Assembly (NCBI GenBank): GCA_019352055.1 | Contig: JABBOB010000001.1 | Span: forward strand, 92,569-144,422 | Length of the DNA stretch: 51,854 bases | Direction of reading: 5' to 3' | Origin: Acidobacteriota bacterium | GTDB taxonomy: Bacteria; Actinomycetota; Actinomycetes; Actinomycetales; Microbacteriaceae | Part shown: one piece after another, positions 50,990-51,854 of the stretch | Layout of the letters: every line of letters begins with the position of its first letter | Numbering within the stretch: the first letter of the stretch is position 1 | Translations under genes and position numbers: made by a program | The notes under the pieces: model-generated | Databases searched by the model: none | The model's input: the letters and a program-made list of their open reading frames with translations, nothing else | What the model was told of the DNA's origin: nothing

Positions 50990-51844
50990 TCAGCGGAGGC
51001 GACCGGTCGTCACACGGTCCCGGCCCGTCAGGTCGGGGTGGGTCGCCTCGTCCATCCACGCCGAGCCGAGAAGAGCCCGGGTGGCCGCCCCCTGCAGCTC
51101 CCCGTGCTCCACCGCGAGGAGGCCGCCCGGCTTCAGCAGCCGCCGGGCGGTGGCGACGACGGCCCGCATCGGGTCGAGCCCGTCCTGGCCGCCGTAGAGG
51201 GCCGCGGGAGGATCGAACCGCTGCACCTCCGGGTCCTTCGGGATCATGCCGTCGGGGACGTACGGCGGATTGGAGACGACGACGTCGACCGTGCCGTTCC
51301 AATCCGGAACGGCGTCCGCGAGGTCGCCGAGAGCGACCCGCGCGTTCTCCGCGCCCAGGCGCTGCCGGTTCAGCTCGGCCCAGGCGAACGCCTCCGGACT
51401 GCGTTCGACGCCGACCACCGAGGCGTCGGGCCGTTCGGCCGCGATCGACAGGGCGATCGCCCCGCTGCCGGTGCCGAGGTCCACGACACGGCCGCCCACG
51501 GGCAGCCCGAGGAGCGCGTGTTCGACGAGCACCTCGGTCTCCGGTCGCGGCACGAAGACGCCGGGGCCGACGGCGAGCTCGATGTGCCGGAACCCTGCCC
51601 TGCCGGTCAGGTGCTGCAGCGGCTCGCGGAGCCCGCGGCGCAGCACGAGGGTGCGGTACCGCTCCGCGACCGGCGGGGACACCGTGATGCCGATGAGCGC
51701 GAGCGCCTGAGCTCGGCCCCGGCTGGTGTCGAGGACGTGCGCGAGCAGCAGCTCGGCATCGACCCGCGCGTCGGGGACGCCCGCGAGCTGGAGGTGCCCG
51801 ATCGCGGCGCGGGCGTTACGCATGGGACGGGCCGGAAAATCCAC
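50990..51844 (-). CDS. prmC: Release factor glutamine methyltransferase PrmC (HemK)
   Basis: SAM-dependent enzyme that methylates the GGQ glutamine of peptide release factors. The N-terminal helical domain (GVPDARVDAELLLAHVLDTSRGRAQAL... REPLQHLTGRAGFRHIELAVGPGVFVPRPETEVLVEHAL) precedes the Rossmann domain with VVDLGTGSGAIALSIA and the catalytic NPPY in VVVSNPPYVPDG. Two starts are possible, GTG 51844 (284 residues) or ATG 51823. The frame remains open to the window edge, so the very N-terminus is not certain. The usual partner prfA would lie just outside. Confidence 0.93.
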   Translation of the reverse strand: MDFPARPMRNARAAIGHLQLAGVPDARVDAELLLAHVLDTSRGRAQALALIGITVSPPVAERYRTLVLRRGLREPLQHLTGRAGFRHIELAVGPGVFVPRPETEVLVEHALLGLPVGGRVVDLGTGSGAIALSIAAERPDASVVGVERSPEAFAWAELNRQRLGAENARVALGDLADAVPDWNGTVDVVVSNPPYVPDGMIPKDPEVQRFDPPAALYGGQDGLDPMRAVVATARRLLKPGGLLAVEHGELQGAATRALLGSAWMDEATHPDLTGRDRVTTGRLR

Positions 51845-51854
51845 ATACCGGGCA

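Overview
The window is about 52 kb of very GC-rich, gene-dense DNA from an actinobacterium, most likely a member of the Microbacteriaceae (order Micrococcales). This rests on the extreme GC content, frequent GTG starts, 4-base ATGA/GTGA gene overlaps, an IF-2 with a long Pro/Gly/Ala-rich N-terminus, the order prmC-sua5-wecA-like-atpI-like-atpBEFHAGDC, and many start codons that sit 6-8 nt downstream of a TANNNT -10 box (leaderless transcripts). It reads as ordinary chromosome: no rRNA, tRNA, CRISPR array, insertion sequence, phage or integrase gene was recognised.

Layout. 1-626: 3' part of mutY. 631-5705 (minus): nusA-infB-rbfA and a small membrane protein. rimP and ylxR are not at their usual places beside nusA and infB. 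5787-10254 (plus): a small dimeric-barrel protein, then sbcD-sbcC. 10309-13058 (minus): proS, a 57-residue membrane protein and a HAD phosphatase. 13231-16405: an NCS1 permease and hydantoin/Asp-Glu racemase, divergent from an XRE-cupin regulator. 16529-22103 (minus): ispG, an M50 site-2 protease, dxr, an OsmC protein and a double-FKBP lipoprotein. 22151-33038: polyamine/GABA catabolism (gabT, aminobutyraldehyde dehydrogenase, AsnC regulator, class III aminotransferase, PuuB-like FAD oxidase). Embedded in it is a minus-strand FHA / PP2C / FtsK-SpoIIIE trio. 33087-34356: a frameshifted tspO and the DNA repair gene tag. 34379-40712 (minus): a dipeptide/oligopeptide ABC importer behind an M19 dipeptidase. 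40752-51854 (minus): prmC, sua5, a WecA-type transferase, an AtpI-like protein, all eight ATP synthase genes, then yaaA.

How the genes work together. Core functions dominate: translation initiation, proline charging, the MEP isoprenoid pathway, the F1Fo ATP synthase and DNA repair (mutY, sbcCD, tag). Around them sit small nitrogen-scavenging modules for hydantoins/nucleobases, putrescine/GABA and dipeptides. The FHA, PP2C and FtsK-like trio resembles a stripped-down type VII secretion or phospho-signalling unit with no visible WXG100 substrate, EccB/D/E, mycosin or kinase, and is the best candidate here for something undescribed.

Non-coding structure is the other notable layer. There are two copies of an 80-90 bp compound palindrome, a terminator palindrome that swallows two convergent stop codons, a perfect 18-bp hairpin touching the yaaA start codon, two mutually exclusive hairpins in front of infB, and a possible operator between the permease and its regulator. 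No gene-free stretch exceeds about 280 bases. All calls come from reading the sequence and translations, with no database search.
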